Shown: piece after piece, positions 50,601 through 54,680 of the stretch
Position numbering within the stretch: the stretch's first letter is position 1
Layout: the number at the start of each line of letters is the position of its first letter
Notes under the pieces: generated by a model
Seen by the model: only the letters and a program-made list of their open reading frames with translations
What the model was told of the DNA's origin: nothing
Database searches by the model: none
Made by a program: the position numbers and the translations under genes
Assembly (NCBI GenBank): GCA_947396885.1
Contig: OX377202.1
Coordinates: 65,196,643-65,260,642, forward strand
DNA: 64,000 nt
Direction of reading: 5' to 3'
DNA from: Heligmosomoides polygyrus polygyrus
Lineage: Eukaryota; Nematoda; Chromadorea; Rhabditida; Heligmosomidae

Positions 50601-51006
50601 AAAAATTCTTTGAATAAGAAGCTATTCTAGCCTTTTGTAGAGTCTCTTGCTTAATGTATAAGAAGCCCATTTCGATTTGGAAGAGTTCTCTTTAACTTCG
50701 AAAGTCTTAAGTCGGCTTAAAAGAGTGTCCGATTCGATGTGGAAATGATATAAAATAATTGGAATGGGGAGGGGGAAGTAGGAGGTAAATATTTCGAACA
50801 AGTTTTTGTACTTTCAGGCGTGCAAGAATCTTTCGCCCTTCATGCTGCCCTTGTTCCCCATCACTCAACCGGCTGGCCGGATGATCCGTGAGTGCTCACC
50901 TAAGCCCGAAGCATCACGGCCAACTGCAACGTCGCAGCTCATTTCTCAGCCATCGTCAAGGGACCAACTAGCGCAGCTCCTACTCAGTACATCCAAGACA
51001 AACTGA
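9712..51006 (+). CDS. unc-4: UNC-4/Uncx-type paired-like homeobox transcription factor, 7 exons over 41 kb
   Basis: UNC-4 proteins are nuclear repressors that fix motor-neuron identity in nematodes, acting with the Groucho corepressor UNC-37 (family knowledge). The exons are 9712-9793, 10243-10326, 10377-10474, 13965-14039, 36375-36482, 36539-36634 and 50818-51006. All junctions agree in phase (1,1,0,0,0,0), there are no internal stops, and the total is 243 codons, close to the size of nematode UNC-4. The homeodomain is residues 68-127, opening RRRTRTNFSGWQLEELESAF and closing with helix 3 VWFQNRRAKWRKKE. Q50 and N51 are present. The eh1-like motif FSIESLL is at 156-162, and LFPITQP (192-198) resembles a C-terminal Uncx motif. 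Introns are 449, 50, 3490, 22335, 56 and 14183 nt. The large ones hold mostly antisense transposons. Exon 1 is the least certain part; the homeodomain exons are secure. Confidence 0.9.
10243..10326 (+). CDS. unc-4: unc-4-like exon 2
   Basis: Follows the acceptor ACTTGCAGTTTTCAG^ and encodes a Ser-, Pro- and Ala-rich linker (IVIQPESTEVPSGSSRSSSS then TPEAAAQ). It ends phase 1 at CACAAG^GTGGTC. The upstream TTGCAG is an alternative acceptor but would break the phase with exon 1. Confidence 0.7.
10377..10474 (+). CDS. unc-4: unc-4-like exon 3: homeodomain N-terminal arm and helix 1
   Basis: Follows AAAATTTTCAG^ after a 50-nt intron. It encodes LSPTCESASAK and then homeodomain positions 1-21, RRRTRTNFSGWQLEELESAFE. 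The donor is GAA^GTGAGT, phase 0. Placing the acceptor at 10349 instead would leave an intron of only 23 nt, so 10376 is preferred. Confidence 0.9.
12254..13510 (-). mobile_element. Decayed mariner transposon, near full length
   Basis: About 1.26 kb bounded by imperfect inverted termini of about 30 bases. The left end starts TTAGCTTGTCCTGAAAGTTC and the right end, read inward, CTAGGTTGTCCGAATAGTTC. The insertion sits at TA on the left; the right-hand TA is not preserved. The interior is a broken mariner transposase on the - strand, closest by eye to the irritans/Hsmar1-type group (HYSFLAPGQTITAE, LPHPPYSSDL). Length and termini match a complete mariner. Confidence 0.9.
12483..13331 (-). pseudogene. 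Mariner transposase pseudogene
   Basis: The N-terminal DNA-binding part lies at about 13330-13054 in two frames (VPNDILFSLQIEAI, then STVREWFRKLRTGD). The catalytic part is 12980-12483. The first catalytic Asp survives in the ...ITCDEK segment at about 12885, in another frame, followed directly by a TGA where Trp is normal. A frame change near 12800 leads into KKVMLTVWRLAAGVIHYSF. The second Asp is in YDNARPH and the third in SLTDYHLFKHF, giving the D,D34D spacing. At least three frame breaks plus a stop make it non-functional. Confidence 0.88.
13965..14039 (+). CDS. unc-4: unc-4-like exon 4: homeodomain helices 1-3 boundary
   Basis: Encodes homeodomain positions 22-46: ASHYPDVFMREALAMRLDLL and then ESRVQ. 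The acceptor is GATTTTTAAG^ and the donor CAG^GTGAGC, both phase 0. ASHYPDVFMREALA is diagnostic of the UNC-4/Uncx class. The exon is 75 nt and stands alone between a 3.5-kb and a 22.3-kb intron. Confidence 0.95.
14220..14900. promoter_or_regulatory. GC-rich island in intron 4, candidate regulatory region
   Basis: Composition shifts sharply to GC- and CpG-rich, with GGCGCC and CGGCGCC motifs, about 200 bases after exon 4. Open frames occur on both strands, as expected in GC-rich DNA, with no domain. It could be an intronic control region or part of an unknown repeat. Confidence 0.2.
15093..15582 (-). mobile_element. 5'-truncated RTE-like retrotransposon, 3' fragment
   Basis: On the - strand this matches the 3' end of the copies at 46.4-47.7 and 52.9-54.7 kb, including TAGCGGACCCCGC and a GAAGAATAAGAAGAA tail. 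It encodes the degraded C-terminal part after the reverse transcriptase (R.RWYGHVLRG region). The 8-base ACTCAATT flanks it at 15085-15092 and 15583-15590 as a target-site duplication. Only about 490 bases were inserted. Confidence 0.8.
16382..16720. other. GC-rich stretch next to a palindrome
   Basis: CpG-rich sequence with a 97-codon open frame on the + strand but no recognisable domain. It ends where the perfect palindrome begins, so it may belong to the same unknown element. Confidence 0.25.
16722..16815. repeat. Perfect palindrome, 45-base arms, 4-base loop
   Basis: Arms 16722-16766 and 16771-16815 are exact reverse complements around CTTT. The arm begins TACAGTACCGGACGCGTC. Perfect identity over 45 pairs suggests recent formation or active maintenance. 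No flanking direct repeat is evident. Confidence 0.95.
17815..17880. repeat. Inverted repeat with short tandem extension
   Basis: CTCTACTCTCGAAAG (17815-17829) pairs perfectly with 17846-17860. The 10-mer CTTTCGAGAG is then repeated three times in tandem from 17846 to 17880. Confidence 0.7.
18199..18365 (+). repeat. SINE family S3, 5'-truncated copy
   Basis: Carries GGGAAGGATAAAGCG, CATCGGCTGGC, CAAATACGCATTCA, TAGAAGTAGAATGCG and GGTAACGCCGTTCTT in the same order as the full copy at 52.55-52.83 kb. The tRNA-like head is missing. Confidence 0.7.
19386..19405. repeat. (TATT)n tract
   Basis: About five TATT units. Similar tracts at 30150 and 54761 sit at the 3' side of - strand transposon remnants, so this may be another retrotransposon tail, but I do not recognise the adjoining sequence. 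Confidence 0.6.
20219..23092 (-). pseudogene. CR1 ORF2: APE endonuclease and reverse transcriptase, two frameshifts
   Basis: The endonuclease domain comes first: NARSLSNK, TETWLS, GGGVCML, VYRPPN, LLGDFN, NSDHSVV. The reverse transcriptase follows: EYRPIS, DLTKAFDKVNH, SGVPQGGVISPLLF and the catalytic IYADD at about 21070. The C-terminal region includes LDYNSPVWNPC. The frame breaks at 21530-21550, in a CA/GT-rich tract, and at about 21005, in a run of six A. Otherwise no stop interrupts it. The frame opens at 23092, inside the end of ORF1; the first in-frame ATG is at about 23032 (MNARSL). Both breaks lie in slippery sequence, so sequencing error is possible. Confidence 0.88.
23071..23733 (-). 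CDS. CR1 ORF1 protein
   Basis: 220 codons from an ATG at 23733 to a TAA at 23071. The N-terminal 60 residues are Lys- and Ser-rich. The rest includes RSIVVSGVEEA, a stretch ending FRMGKSDCNRPRLLKIVLPT, and IYIRRSMTTEERKRDYELR. This layout is typical of ORF1 proteins of CR1/L2-type LINEs, which bind RNA in the retrotransposition particle. It is uninterrupted. It overlaps the open part of ORF2 by about 20 bases, which suggests coupled translation. Confidence 0.75.
   Translation of the reverse strand: MAKNRKIEPKQNTKPDLPSDSQSKTDSQGLSCLRQMSLSDILQAIMARNQDPIINEMLLVACEKISVEHSEAIEAEKRSRSIVVSGVEEAADNLSPYERQVDLDVKVCNLMCALKVECKPMEVFRMGKSDCNRPRLLKIVLPTTRHWRQALANARLLRGINGMEHIYIRRSMTTEERKRDYELRQMAKERNANIGRREWVVYRSELKHVSELPNRQSGNV
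25735..26020 (+). repeat. tRNA-derived SINE family S2, copy 1
   Basis: Contains GTCTGTACGGAGAGAGCG, TAGGGGACTTCGAAGTCAC, and a tRNA-like 3' part with B-box GGGGGTTCGATCCTCCTCC. The same parts occur in reverse at 31378-31650. It ends just before the N gap. Confidence 0.65.
26056..26255. other. Assembly gap of 200 N
   Basis: Exactly 200 unknown bases, probably a fixed-size placeholder. It falls between a SINE and the 3' side of an RTE-1-like element, where repeats likely broke the assembly. True length is unknown. Confidence 0.99.
26256..28190 (-). mobile_element. RTE-1-like retrotransposon copy A, pseudogene, cut by the gap
   Basis: On the - strand the endonuclease comes first (28150-27743: FVAYASTSDYDDEE, VGNFNAKIGPRRS, ELHIGTHSLEW, NEIDHIILNRKYCLTD, VVPKFYTG). 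A helical linker (27626-27189) and reverse transcriptase pieces (27307-26645: LDEGQPCEQAGFR, FIDLNKALNSVE) follow. The C-terminal region is 26474-26256 (APELGSWKR, LPALTYASETWA). Reading frames change at least five times. At the catalytic site one base is missing, so LRFADD becomes LRSLTT. The endonuclease N-terminus is truncated and the 3' end is lost in the gap. Confidence 0.9.
28205..28330. repeat. AT-rich TTTTCGTTA/AACGA-type repeat, copy 1
   Basis: Dense AACGA, CGTTA and CGAAATTC words, resembling segments at 30785-30880, 43880-43945 and 46245-46360. It abuts the 5' end of RTE-1-like copy A. It probably represents a degenerate repeat family of unknown nature. Confidence 0.35.
28331..30149. 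other. No gene or known repeat seen
   Basis: AT-rich intronic sequence. Open frames of 60-85 codons on both strands lack recognisable content. Confidence 0.4.
30150..30511 (-). mobile_element. CR1-type LINE remnant, 3' end only
   Basis: A - strand frame of 85 codons (30511-30254) reads like a LINE C-terminus: ARTRIRSCFVTYRCLNVMNS and SLSKHAFKTFVRR, the pattern seen at CR1 ORF2 ends. About 80 bases downstream on the - strand lies a run of AAAT/ATTT units (30151-30171), which fits a 3' tail. The copy is 5'-truncated and differs from the 20-23 kb element. Confidence 0.65.
30690..30728. repeat. Hairpin with 14-base perfect arms
   Basis: TGCCCTGTCGTAGC (30690-30703) pairs exactly with 30715-30728 around an 11-base loop. 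Confidence 0.8.
30785..30880. repeat. AT-rich TTAACGA-type repeat, copy 2
   Basis: Repeated TTAACG, ACGATTTTATCGAA and TTTTTCGTTAAG words, like the segments at 28.2, 43.9 and 46.3 kb. Confidence 0.35.
31378..31650 (-). repeat. tRNA-derived SINE family S2, copy 2
   Basis: The reverse-strand counterpart of 25735-26020. It starts with the B-box complement GGAGAATCGAACTCCTGACC and ends near CGCTCTCTCCGTACAGAC. The two copies lie 5.4 kb apart in opposite orientation. Confidence 0.65.
32128..33860. repeat. Imperfect direct duplication with a GC-rich module
   Basis: Module B (32128-32345) recurs at 32907-33125. Module A (32346-32906) recurs at 33286-33860. The order is B-A-B'-A', with 160 bases of unrelated sequence between B' and A'. 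B is GC-rich (CCGCGGCGCGGACGAGTTGT). A is AT-rich and includes ACAACAAAGCAGACCG, ACTCAACAAGGCATCGGAGG and GTACGCAGTATTGCGTACAG. Divergence is roughly 10-15% by eye. No coding is recognised. Confidence 0.85.
32286..32330. repeat. Perfect GC-rich hairpin in module B
   Basis: Arms 32286-32304 and 32312-32330 (GGCGGGTCTCACCCGCAGC) pair over 19 bases around GCCAGGA. The second copy of the module (about 33064-33108) keeps the stem only partly. Confidence 0.85.
33959..34436. mobile_element. Non-autonomous element with 15-base inverted termini
   Basis: ATATAGTCGGCACAA at 33959-33973 is repeated inverted and exact at 34422-34436. Near the right end lies CTGAGGA (34364-34370), then a small GCTG/CAGC stem (34372-34384), then GAAA (34385-34388). 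This is reminiscent of a hammerhead ribozyme core as found in Penelope-like elements. No reverse transcriptase or transposase is present. Confidence 0.5.
34498..34812. mobile_element. GC-rich MITE with TAA target duplication
   Basis: A 315-base element. Its left end starts GGCCCCTGTTATACTCCCGC and its right end is the inverted match, with TAA directly repeated on both sides (34495-34497 and 34813-34815). GGCC-type termini and a TAA duplication suggest a PIF/Harbinger (Tourist-like) origin. The interior is very GC-rich and holds a 35-base palindrome at 34655-34689 plus an internal half-terminus at about 34630. It has no coding capacity. Confidence 0.8.
34950..35090 (-). repeat. SINE family S3, degenerate copy
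   Basis: On the - strand it shows the tRNA-like head GATAGCGCAGTTGGAGGAGG and the later GCCAACCAAGCCTTCCAT, as in the copy at 52.55 kb. Confidence 0.5.
35330..35490 (+). repeat. Dispersed repeat, also at 61.89-62.03 kb
   Basis: Shares ordered blocks with 61890-62030: GTTCAAAATG, AACTGCGTTCTG.GGTCAGACCTAC / GACTGCGTTGGTGATCGGACC, and TGCCTCGT. The family is unidentified. Confidence 0.4.
36375..36482 (+). CDS. unc-4: unc-4-like exon 5: homeodomain recognition helix
   Basis: Follows ATTGCTGCAG^ and encodes homeodomain positions 47-60 (VWFQNRRAKWRKKE), then NIKNGSHNDQASSKEGGEES and GK. Q50 and N51 define the DNA-contacting set of a paired-like Q50 homeodomain. The donor AAG^GTGGCT is weak but phase 0, and matches the next exon. 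Confidence 0.95.
36539..36634 (+). CDS. unc-4: unc-4-like exon 6: eh1-like repressor motif
   Basis: Follows GCATTTACAG^ after a 56-nt intron and encodes SKDCGAFSIESLLAASRVPR followed by GRRPNAKYPRVQ. The donor is CAG^GTTAGT. FSIESLL fits the eh1 consensus that binds Groucho/UNC-37 (family knowledge). The acceptor at 36538 is preferred over a later AG at 36566 because it keeps the frame and includes the motif. Confidence 0.88.
36790..36896. repeat. AT-rich microsatellite (TATATACA, AAAT, TA)
   Basis: Runs of TATATACATA, four AAAT units and about ten TA units lie back to back. Confidence 0.9.
37480..38020. repeat. Degenerate minisatellite (CACTGGTCCCC and CGGTGACA motifs)
   Basis: From 37560 to 37850, CTGGTCCC and ATTGGTC words repeat every 11-25 bases with C-rich filler. 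From about 37480 to 37520 and 37845 to 37990 a second unit of about 55-60 bases (GGTGACA...CGACGT) recurs. Overlapping Pro/Ser-rich frames follow from the composition and are not treated as genes. Confidence 0.7.
38311..38579 (+). repeat. SINE family S3, full-length-like copy
   Basis: Begins GGGCGCGTGTAGCGCACAGG (tRNA A-box-like head) and continues with ACTGTCGCGGGCACCCGATAC, GGGTAAATACGCATTCATAT and TAGAAGTAGAATGCGTGGCG. It is collinear with the 52.55-kb copy. Confidence 0.7.
39388..40941. mobile_element. Large inverted repeat with tRNA-like (S4) segments
   Basis: The left arm 39388-39975 is inverted at about 40265-40941, with a spacer of about 290 bases. Each arm holds a tRNA-like stretch: in the left arm GTAGCTTAGCGGGTGG, then ATGTTCGACTCCCG as B-box. 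The arms also share GAGACGCGG, CACGTGCCCACGTG and AAAAGAGCTACGGGC. The right arm has two extra internal duplications (GGTAGTAGACCAGATGTTCGA at 40621-40641, and a CCTTCGAGG...AAGAACTC block at about 40769-40842). It may be a foldback element or two SINEs inserted head to head. Confidence 0.75.
41752..43160 (-). mobile_element. RTE-1-like retrotransposon copy B, heavily decayed
   Basis: On the - strand it starts with endonuclease residues (AAYAPTSDYDGKDV, GGFNAKIGPRRSPEELHIGT) at 43129-42920. A scrambled endonuclease C-terminus and linker follow (42.9-42.2 kb). The reverse transcriptase start is at 42185-41922 (DARDIGNYRLISMLSVVCK), with a degraded FINLKKAF segment at about 41800. It stops before the catalytic YADD region. 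Its 5' truncation is close to that of copy A. Confidence 0.85.
43880..43945. repeat. AT-rich TTTCGTTAA-type repeat, copy 3
   Basis: Contains CGTTAAATTTTTCAACGA and AAATTTCGTTAAAAC, like the segments at 28.2, 30.8 and 46.3 kb. Confidence 0.35.
44440..44610 (+). repeat. GC-rich dispersed repeat, copy 1 of an inverted pair
   Basis: GGTATGCATATCTCG followed by CGGGGC and GGGGCGCC stretches matches, in reverse, the segment at 45420-45620. The match is patchy, so the copies are old. Confidence 0.45.
44806..44875. repeat. Perfect palindrome, 33-base arms, GTTA loop
   Basis: Arms 44806-44838 and 44843-44875 are exact reverse complements; the arm begins AATGCTGTAGCTGTGTTCTG. No flanking target duplication is obvious. 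Confidence 0.95.
45420..45620 (-). repeat. GC-rich dispersed repeat, copy 2 of an inverted pair
   Basis: The - strand reads CCACCTGGGCCCGTATGCAT then ATCTCGGGGC, matching 44440-44610 on the + strand. Confidence 0.45.
45750..45962 (-). repeat. SINE family S3, reverse copy
   Basis: The - strand carries AATACGCATTCAAATCG, AGAAGTAGAATGCGTGGCGC and AATCCCAAAAGAGATTGAC, collinear with the other S3 copies. Confidence 0.65.
46245..46360. repeat. CGTTAA-rich repeat, copy 4
   Basis: At least eight CGTTAA words, including GTCGTTAATTCGTTAAATTC, directly upstream of the RTE-like copy at 46368. It is similar to the segments at 28.2, 30.8 and 43.9 kb. Confidence 0.45.
46368..47702 (+). mobile_element. 5'-truncated RTE-like retrotransposon with (GAA)n tail, sense copy
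   Basis: The reverse transcriptase part is open from 46358 to 47140: MKIFARIVDGRIRNI, LDLEKAFDRVPH, GSALSPLLFVVVMD and the catalytic LYADDVMLA at about 46863. A 9-base duplication repeats VHQ inside the GVHQGSALSP motif. TGG-to-TGA at 47138 and TAC-to-TAG at about 47229 end the frame. The C-terminal region follows in broken frames (ARLRWYGHVLRGKED). The tail is GAAGAATAAG(AAG)n to 47702. It is the only retrotransposon here in the same orientation as the host gene. Clade placement within RTE-like elements is by eye. Confidence 0.88.
48222..48372 (-). repeat. SINE family S3, degenerate reverse copy
   Basis: The - strand shows GCCAACCAAGCCTTCC, GATGAACTGGTAACAGAC and CTGTCTTGGAAGAT in S3 order. 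A further scrap (ATCGGTTCCAGACTTG) lies at about 48432-48448. Confidence 0.5.
49110..50578 (-). mobile_element. RTE-1-like retrotransposon copy C, internally deleted
   Basis: The endonuclease start (50568-50390: FVAYAPTSDYDDDE, VGNFNANVGPRRSPEELHIG) joins abruptly at about 50382 to mid reverse transcriptase (VFLNRISRTLDEGQPCKQAG, FSTVDHIHTITKLIEVSREY). About 1 kb seen in copy A is missing. The catalytic LRFADD reads LRFAND. The C-terminal region is present (IRWAGYIMRF, RWTRAF, GRPSTRWS). It appears to reach the natural 3' end near 49110. It sits about 240 bases before the last host exon, in antisense. Confidence 0.88.
50818..51006 (+). CDS. unc-4: unc-4-like exon 7: C-terminus
   Basis: Follows TTTTTGTACTTTCAG^, phase 0. 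It encodes ACKNLSPFMLPLFPITQPAG then RMIRECSPKPEASRPTATSQ and a Gln/Ser-rich end finishing LLLSTSKTN plus TGA. The LFPITQP block resembles LYPITQP in vertebrate Uncx, recalled from family knowledge. The phase fits exon 6, and a polyadenylation signal follows 31 bases after the stop. Confidence 0.85.
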   Translation, partial: ACKNLSPFMLPLFPITQPAGRMIRECSPKPEASRPTATSQLISQPSSRDQLAQLLLSTSKTN

Positions 51007-51036
51007 AACCGGGAGACGTCACTCTATTCCGCTGAA

Positions 51037-51042
51037 AATAAA
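51037..51042 (+). terminator. Polyadenylation signal AATAAA of the unc-4-like gene
   Basis: A canonical AATAAA 31 bases after the TGA, followed by a GT-rich stretch (GTTCTGTGGTCG). This supports 50818-51006 as a terminal exon. Confidence 0.75.
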
Positions 51043-52549
51043 GTTCTGTGGTCGCTTCATGCTAAATACATAGAGACGTTGGCAATTTTAAGCCATATTG
51101 GATTATGCTATGTTTGATTCTAGTCACCGCTTCCGAACTTTGGACGAAGCGCACCGTGATCGTTCACGCGTCTTCGGAGCTTCCTTTCTATGCTGTTCGA
51201 AATTTCTTGTGGTCAGAATTGAACATCATTGTTGTATCATGACCGCACTGCACCAGTGAAGGAGCAGCAAGAATCAGTCGGGAATTGATGCAAAGCGTTG
51301 ACACTAATTTATTTAGAAGTGCTCCAACACACTTAACGACGTGTTTCGCGTTTGCGTCCTTCCCGGCATTTGCTGCACGCTGTCACAGCTGTACACCCGC
51401 TTTCCATATGGCTTTTTATAGGTATGATGGATTTTTGGAAACGGAGGGCGAAGGGCCCTATTCTTCCAGCCGTCGCAGGTTTCCGTGCGAAACGGAATGT
51501 TTTGCTCTCACGGGGTGCGCTGCAGCTGCAGTCGATTGTCTATCGACATCACCAAACAAACTCCCTTATATACATTGGACATCCTCTCTGTTTAGTAGCT
51601 CATAAAAAACTCAAAAAGGCCTACCAAGGGCTTGCTAGTGAGGATTTCAAATAATATAGCGCACAACCCCTGGCTCAAGCATACGCTATTGAGGAGCTGA
51701 AATCCATCAAGTGTTAGAAGGTGAGTTTCTTATCGGAAGGACCTTTCGGGTAAAACCGCCAACTTGTGCCTTAATCTCGTTATATATTGAAGAACGTTTC
51801 CCAATTTTGTTTGCTGTTAATACATATGACCTGCGAGCGATTCATGAAGGATGCCTTGTTATTTGTAAGCAGTTCCCAAATGATGTAAGAAGTTAGGGAT
51901 TTAGGTGAACAAGTCAGTTAGGTCTGAATTAGTGGCTGAATTCTTTTGGACACCCGCTCAAATAAATGTCTGGCGTGTTTGATATACATCCAACAAACGC
52001 TTTTGCACGTAAACTCCACCACCACTTCAGTGATGTTGCAGCGGTGCAACAAACGTCGTCTTCCGGTCTTGTAGATGATCGTTGGCTGCACGACAAGCGA
52101 TTATGACCTGCTTTGAAAGTAGATTCCACGATATTAGCCGATCTTCGATCTATAGCATCAGATTGGACCAAAAGCATTCACCGCTTCTAAACTCGAACTT
52201 CGAATGATCATAACTTCGGTGTCAACCATTTTTGTTAAAGTAAAAATAACTATTCTTGCGTACTATTGTCAATAAAACACGCTGACAACTATTTTCAATT
52301 TGTTAATGTTTGAACCGCTTAGAGCTTATGAGCTGATGAGCCCGGAAGTCGTTCTTGCGCTCCTCTTGTACACGGTGAGATTTCTCCTGGGAATGCAAAT
52401 GTCAGCACGTAGACGAGTGGGGATAGAATATTCGTAAGGCAGCAGCTCTCTTTTGTTGGTTTCTTCATCAGCGTCAACTTTTTACCCTTATCCTCATCCA
52501 TCGACCTAACCTACAACGCTGCCGCTGGTTACCGACTAGCATTCCCATA
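51043..52549. other. Intergenic, no gene seen
   Basis: Open frames of 80-106 codons at 51285-51654 (+) and 51929-52177 (-) have no recognisable domain. I see no repeat shared with the rest of the window. Confidence 0.4.
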
Positions 52550-52840
52550 GTGGGCGCGTGTAGCGCAGTCGGAGGAGGCGCGACTGTCGCGTGCACCCGA
52601 TACCAGGTTCCTTGTTTCCCGCCCAGGCCAACCAAGCCTTCCATTCCTCCGTGGTCGGTGAGTTGGTACCAGACTTGTCTGGGAAGGATAAAGCGCTGAC
52701 TTGTTCATCGGCTGGCCACCGCAAGTCATTGTATGGCCAAATACGCATTCATGTCGCCTCCACGACATCCCGTAGAAGTAGAACGCGCTGGCGCATCCCA
52801 GAAGGGATTGAGTAACGCCGTCCTTTATCCTTTTATTCCC
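52550..52840 (+). repeat. SINE family S3, best full-length copy
   Basis: The tRNA-like head GGGCGCGTGTAGCGCAGTCG is followed by ACTGTCGCGTGCACCCGATAC, CCAACCAAGCCTTCCATTCC, TTGGTACCAGACTTGTCTGG, GGATAAAGCGCTGAC, CAAATACGCATTCATGTCGC and GAGTAACGCCGTCCTT. At least six related copies or fragments lie elsewhere in the window, so this is an active or once-active family. Confidence 0.75.
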
Positions 52841-52905
52841 ATAGTGACCGACTACTCACTCAGAGAAATGATCGCTACCCTTTTAGATAAGAGCGGTGAA
52901 GGGCC

Positions 52906-52907
<2 letters not shown>

Positions 52908-52936
<29 letters not shown>

Positions 52937-52983
52937 CTTCTTCTTCTTCTTCTTCTTCTTCTTCTTCTTCTTCTTCTTCTTCA
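52908..52983. repeat. (CTT)n microsatellite, 3' tail of the RTE-like insertion
   Basis: About 25 CTT units directly at the target-site duplication, the complement of the (GAA)n tail seen at 47629-47702. Length changes here are expected. Confidence 0.95.
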
Positions 52984-54680
52984 GCGTCTGTCCCGCTTCG
53001 TGGCGGGGTCCGCTATTCTGGTGTCATGACGCCACCTTTCCCGATCCAGCGCTAGAGCAAGGTGGACACCAGCCGCTTTCAAGTCCGTATGTAACGTATC
53101 AGCCCAGCGCTGCTTCGGGCGCCCTCTAGGCCGCTTTCCTATTATCTCGAAGTTGAGGCCTATCTTGCGGACGCTATCTTCCTTTCCACGCAGAACGTGG
53201 CCGTACCATCGCAAGCGAGCTTCGCGCATCTTGTCCGCTATCGGCGCGACACCGAACTTCTGCCGAATAGCATCGTTTCGGATGCGGTCCATGCGCGCGC
53301 TTCAACTTCCTTGGTCGCAGGCCAACACTCAGCGCCGTACATCGCTACTGGCCGAATGACTGCCCTGTAGATCTTTGACTTAAAGCGCTCTGGTATCTTC
53401 TTGTCGCAGAGCACGCCAGTCAACGAGCGCCACTTGGACCAAGCTGCACTCACGCATGAATTCACTTCGACCATCAGTTTGCCGCCAGACGCGACTGCTG
53501 ATCCCAGGTACTTAAAGACCGCAGTGCGTGGAAGCTCGATGCCGTTAACCTTGATGGAGCTGGACTCGGTGACGTCCGTCGTTAAATACTCGGTCTTCTT
53601 CACGTTCAATCTGAGTCCAAACCGCTCCAAGCGATCACACCAGGCTTGCAACTCTCGCTCGAGTTCTCCTTTGTCTTCGCTAGCGAGCATCACGTCATCG
53701 GCATAAAGCAACGTCCAAGGGACGGGCTTCTGAAGATCTCGTGTGATGGAATCCATGACGACAACAAAGAGGAGTGGGGAAAGCGCAGAACCCTGATGTA
53801 CCCCGACAGAGATGGGAAACTCCATCGAGGTTCCAGCTGCAGCTTGAACTCGACTCTTTGGACAAGAGTAGAGAATTCGCACCCACTCTATGAGCTCTTC
53901 GGGAACTCCATGATGTCGCAAGGCGTACCATATCACTTCACGCGGTACGCGGTCAAAGGCCTTCTCCAAGTCGAGGAAGGCGATATGCACTGGCTTCTGT
54001 TTCTCGCGATGCTTCTCTATCAGGAGGCGGGCGGCGTGTATGGCATCAACGGTGCCACAGCCAGCCACGAAGCCGCACTGATTGCTGGAAAGCTGGACGA
54101 TGTCCCGAATTCGTCCATCGACAATTCGCTCAAAGATCTTCATGCTGTGCGAAAGCAAGCGAATCGGACGGTAACTGGAGCAGTCTGCAGGTCTGCCCTT
54201 CTTCTTCCAAATCGGGATCGTCGTACTTTGGCGCCAACACTCAGGCACCTTCTTCTCCGCCACAACCTGATTAAAGAACTTCGCCAACCACTCAGCAGGG
54301 TACCAGTACTTGGACTTCCAGAAATCAGCTGCCACGTCATCGGGTCCAGTCGCTTTGCCTGGCCTCATCTTCTTTAAAGCCGCTTCAATCTCCTCCACGG
54401 TGATCTTCTGAACGGGGCCGTTGGTTGGAGCTGTTGAAGGGATGGCTGGATGAGGGAACCCTACCGTAGAGATTTCCTCAAAGTAATCGCGCCATCGCTT
54501 CAATGCCTTCTTGCGGTCCGTAAGAAGGTGGCCGTTCTCATCATTGATGCCGAAGAACTTCTCGATGTCCTCGGTCTGGCGATGGCGATTCTTTGCAAGT
54601 CGGTACAGATACCGCTCACCATCGCGAGACTCGAGCTTCTCGTTGACATCTCCATAATGAGTGGCTTTCGCAACAGCCAC
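52981..54680 (-). pseudogene. RTE-like reverse transcriptase, one frameshifting deletion
   Basis: A 480-codon open frame (54680-53238) covers the linker (TVEEIEAALKKMRPGKATGP) and the whole reverse transcriptase: SYRPIRLLSHSMKIFERIVD, FVAGCGTVDAIHAARLL, LDLEKAFDRVPRE, GVHQGSALSPLLF and LLYADDVMLA. The frame then shifts, and the C-terminal region (52981-53292: IRQKFGVAPIADKMREARLR, WYGHVLRGKED, GRPKQRWADTLH) continues in another frame. The break is a deletion of about 58 bases next to GCGCGC at about 53297. The polymerase domain itself has no visible defect. Confidence 0.9.

Larger units (their letters stand above)
36635..50817 (+). other. unc-4: Intron 6 of the unc-4-like gene, 14.2 kb
   Basis: GTTAGT to GTACTTTCAG. 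Named contents are listed separately. I see nothing assignable at 36.9-37.5, 38.6-39.4, 41.0-41.7, 43.2-43.9, 45.0-45.4, 46.0-46.2 and 47.7-48.2 kb. Confidence 0.88.

Noticed and set aside
52733..53129. Poly-Leu and poly-Phe open frames
   Set aside because: Translation of the (CTT)n tail of a retrotransposon.
53646..54377. 243-codon open frame on the + strand
   Set aside because: It is antisense to the RTE-like reverse transcriptase, whose motifs are clear on the - strand. The same holds for 46322-46924 (-).
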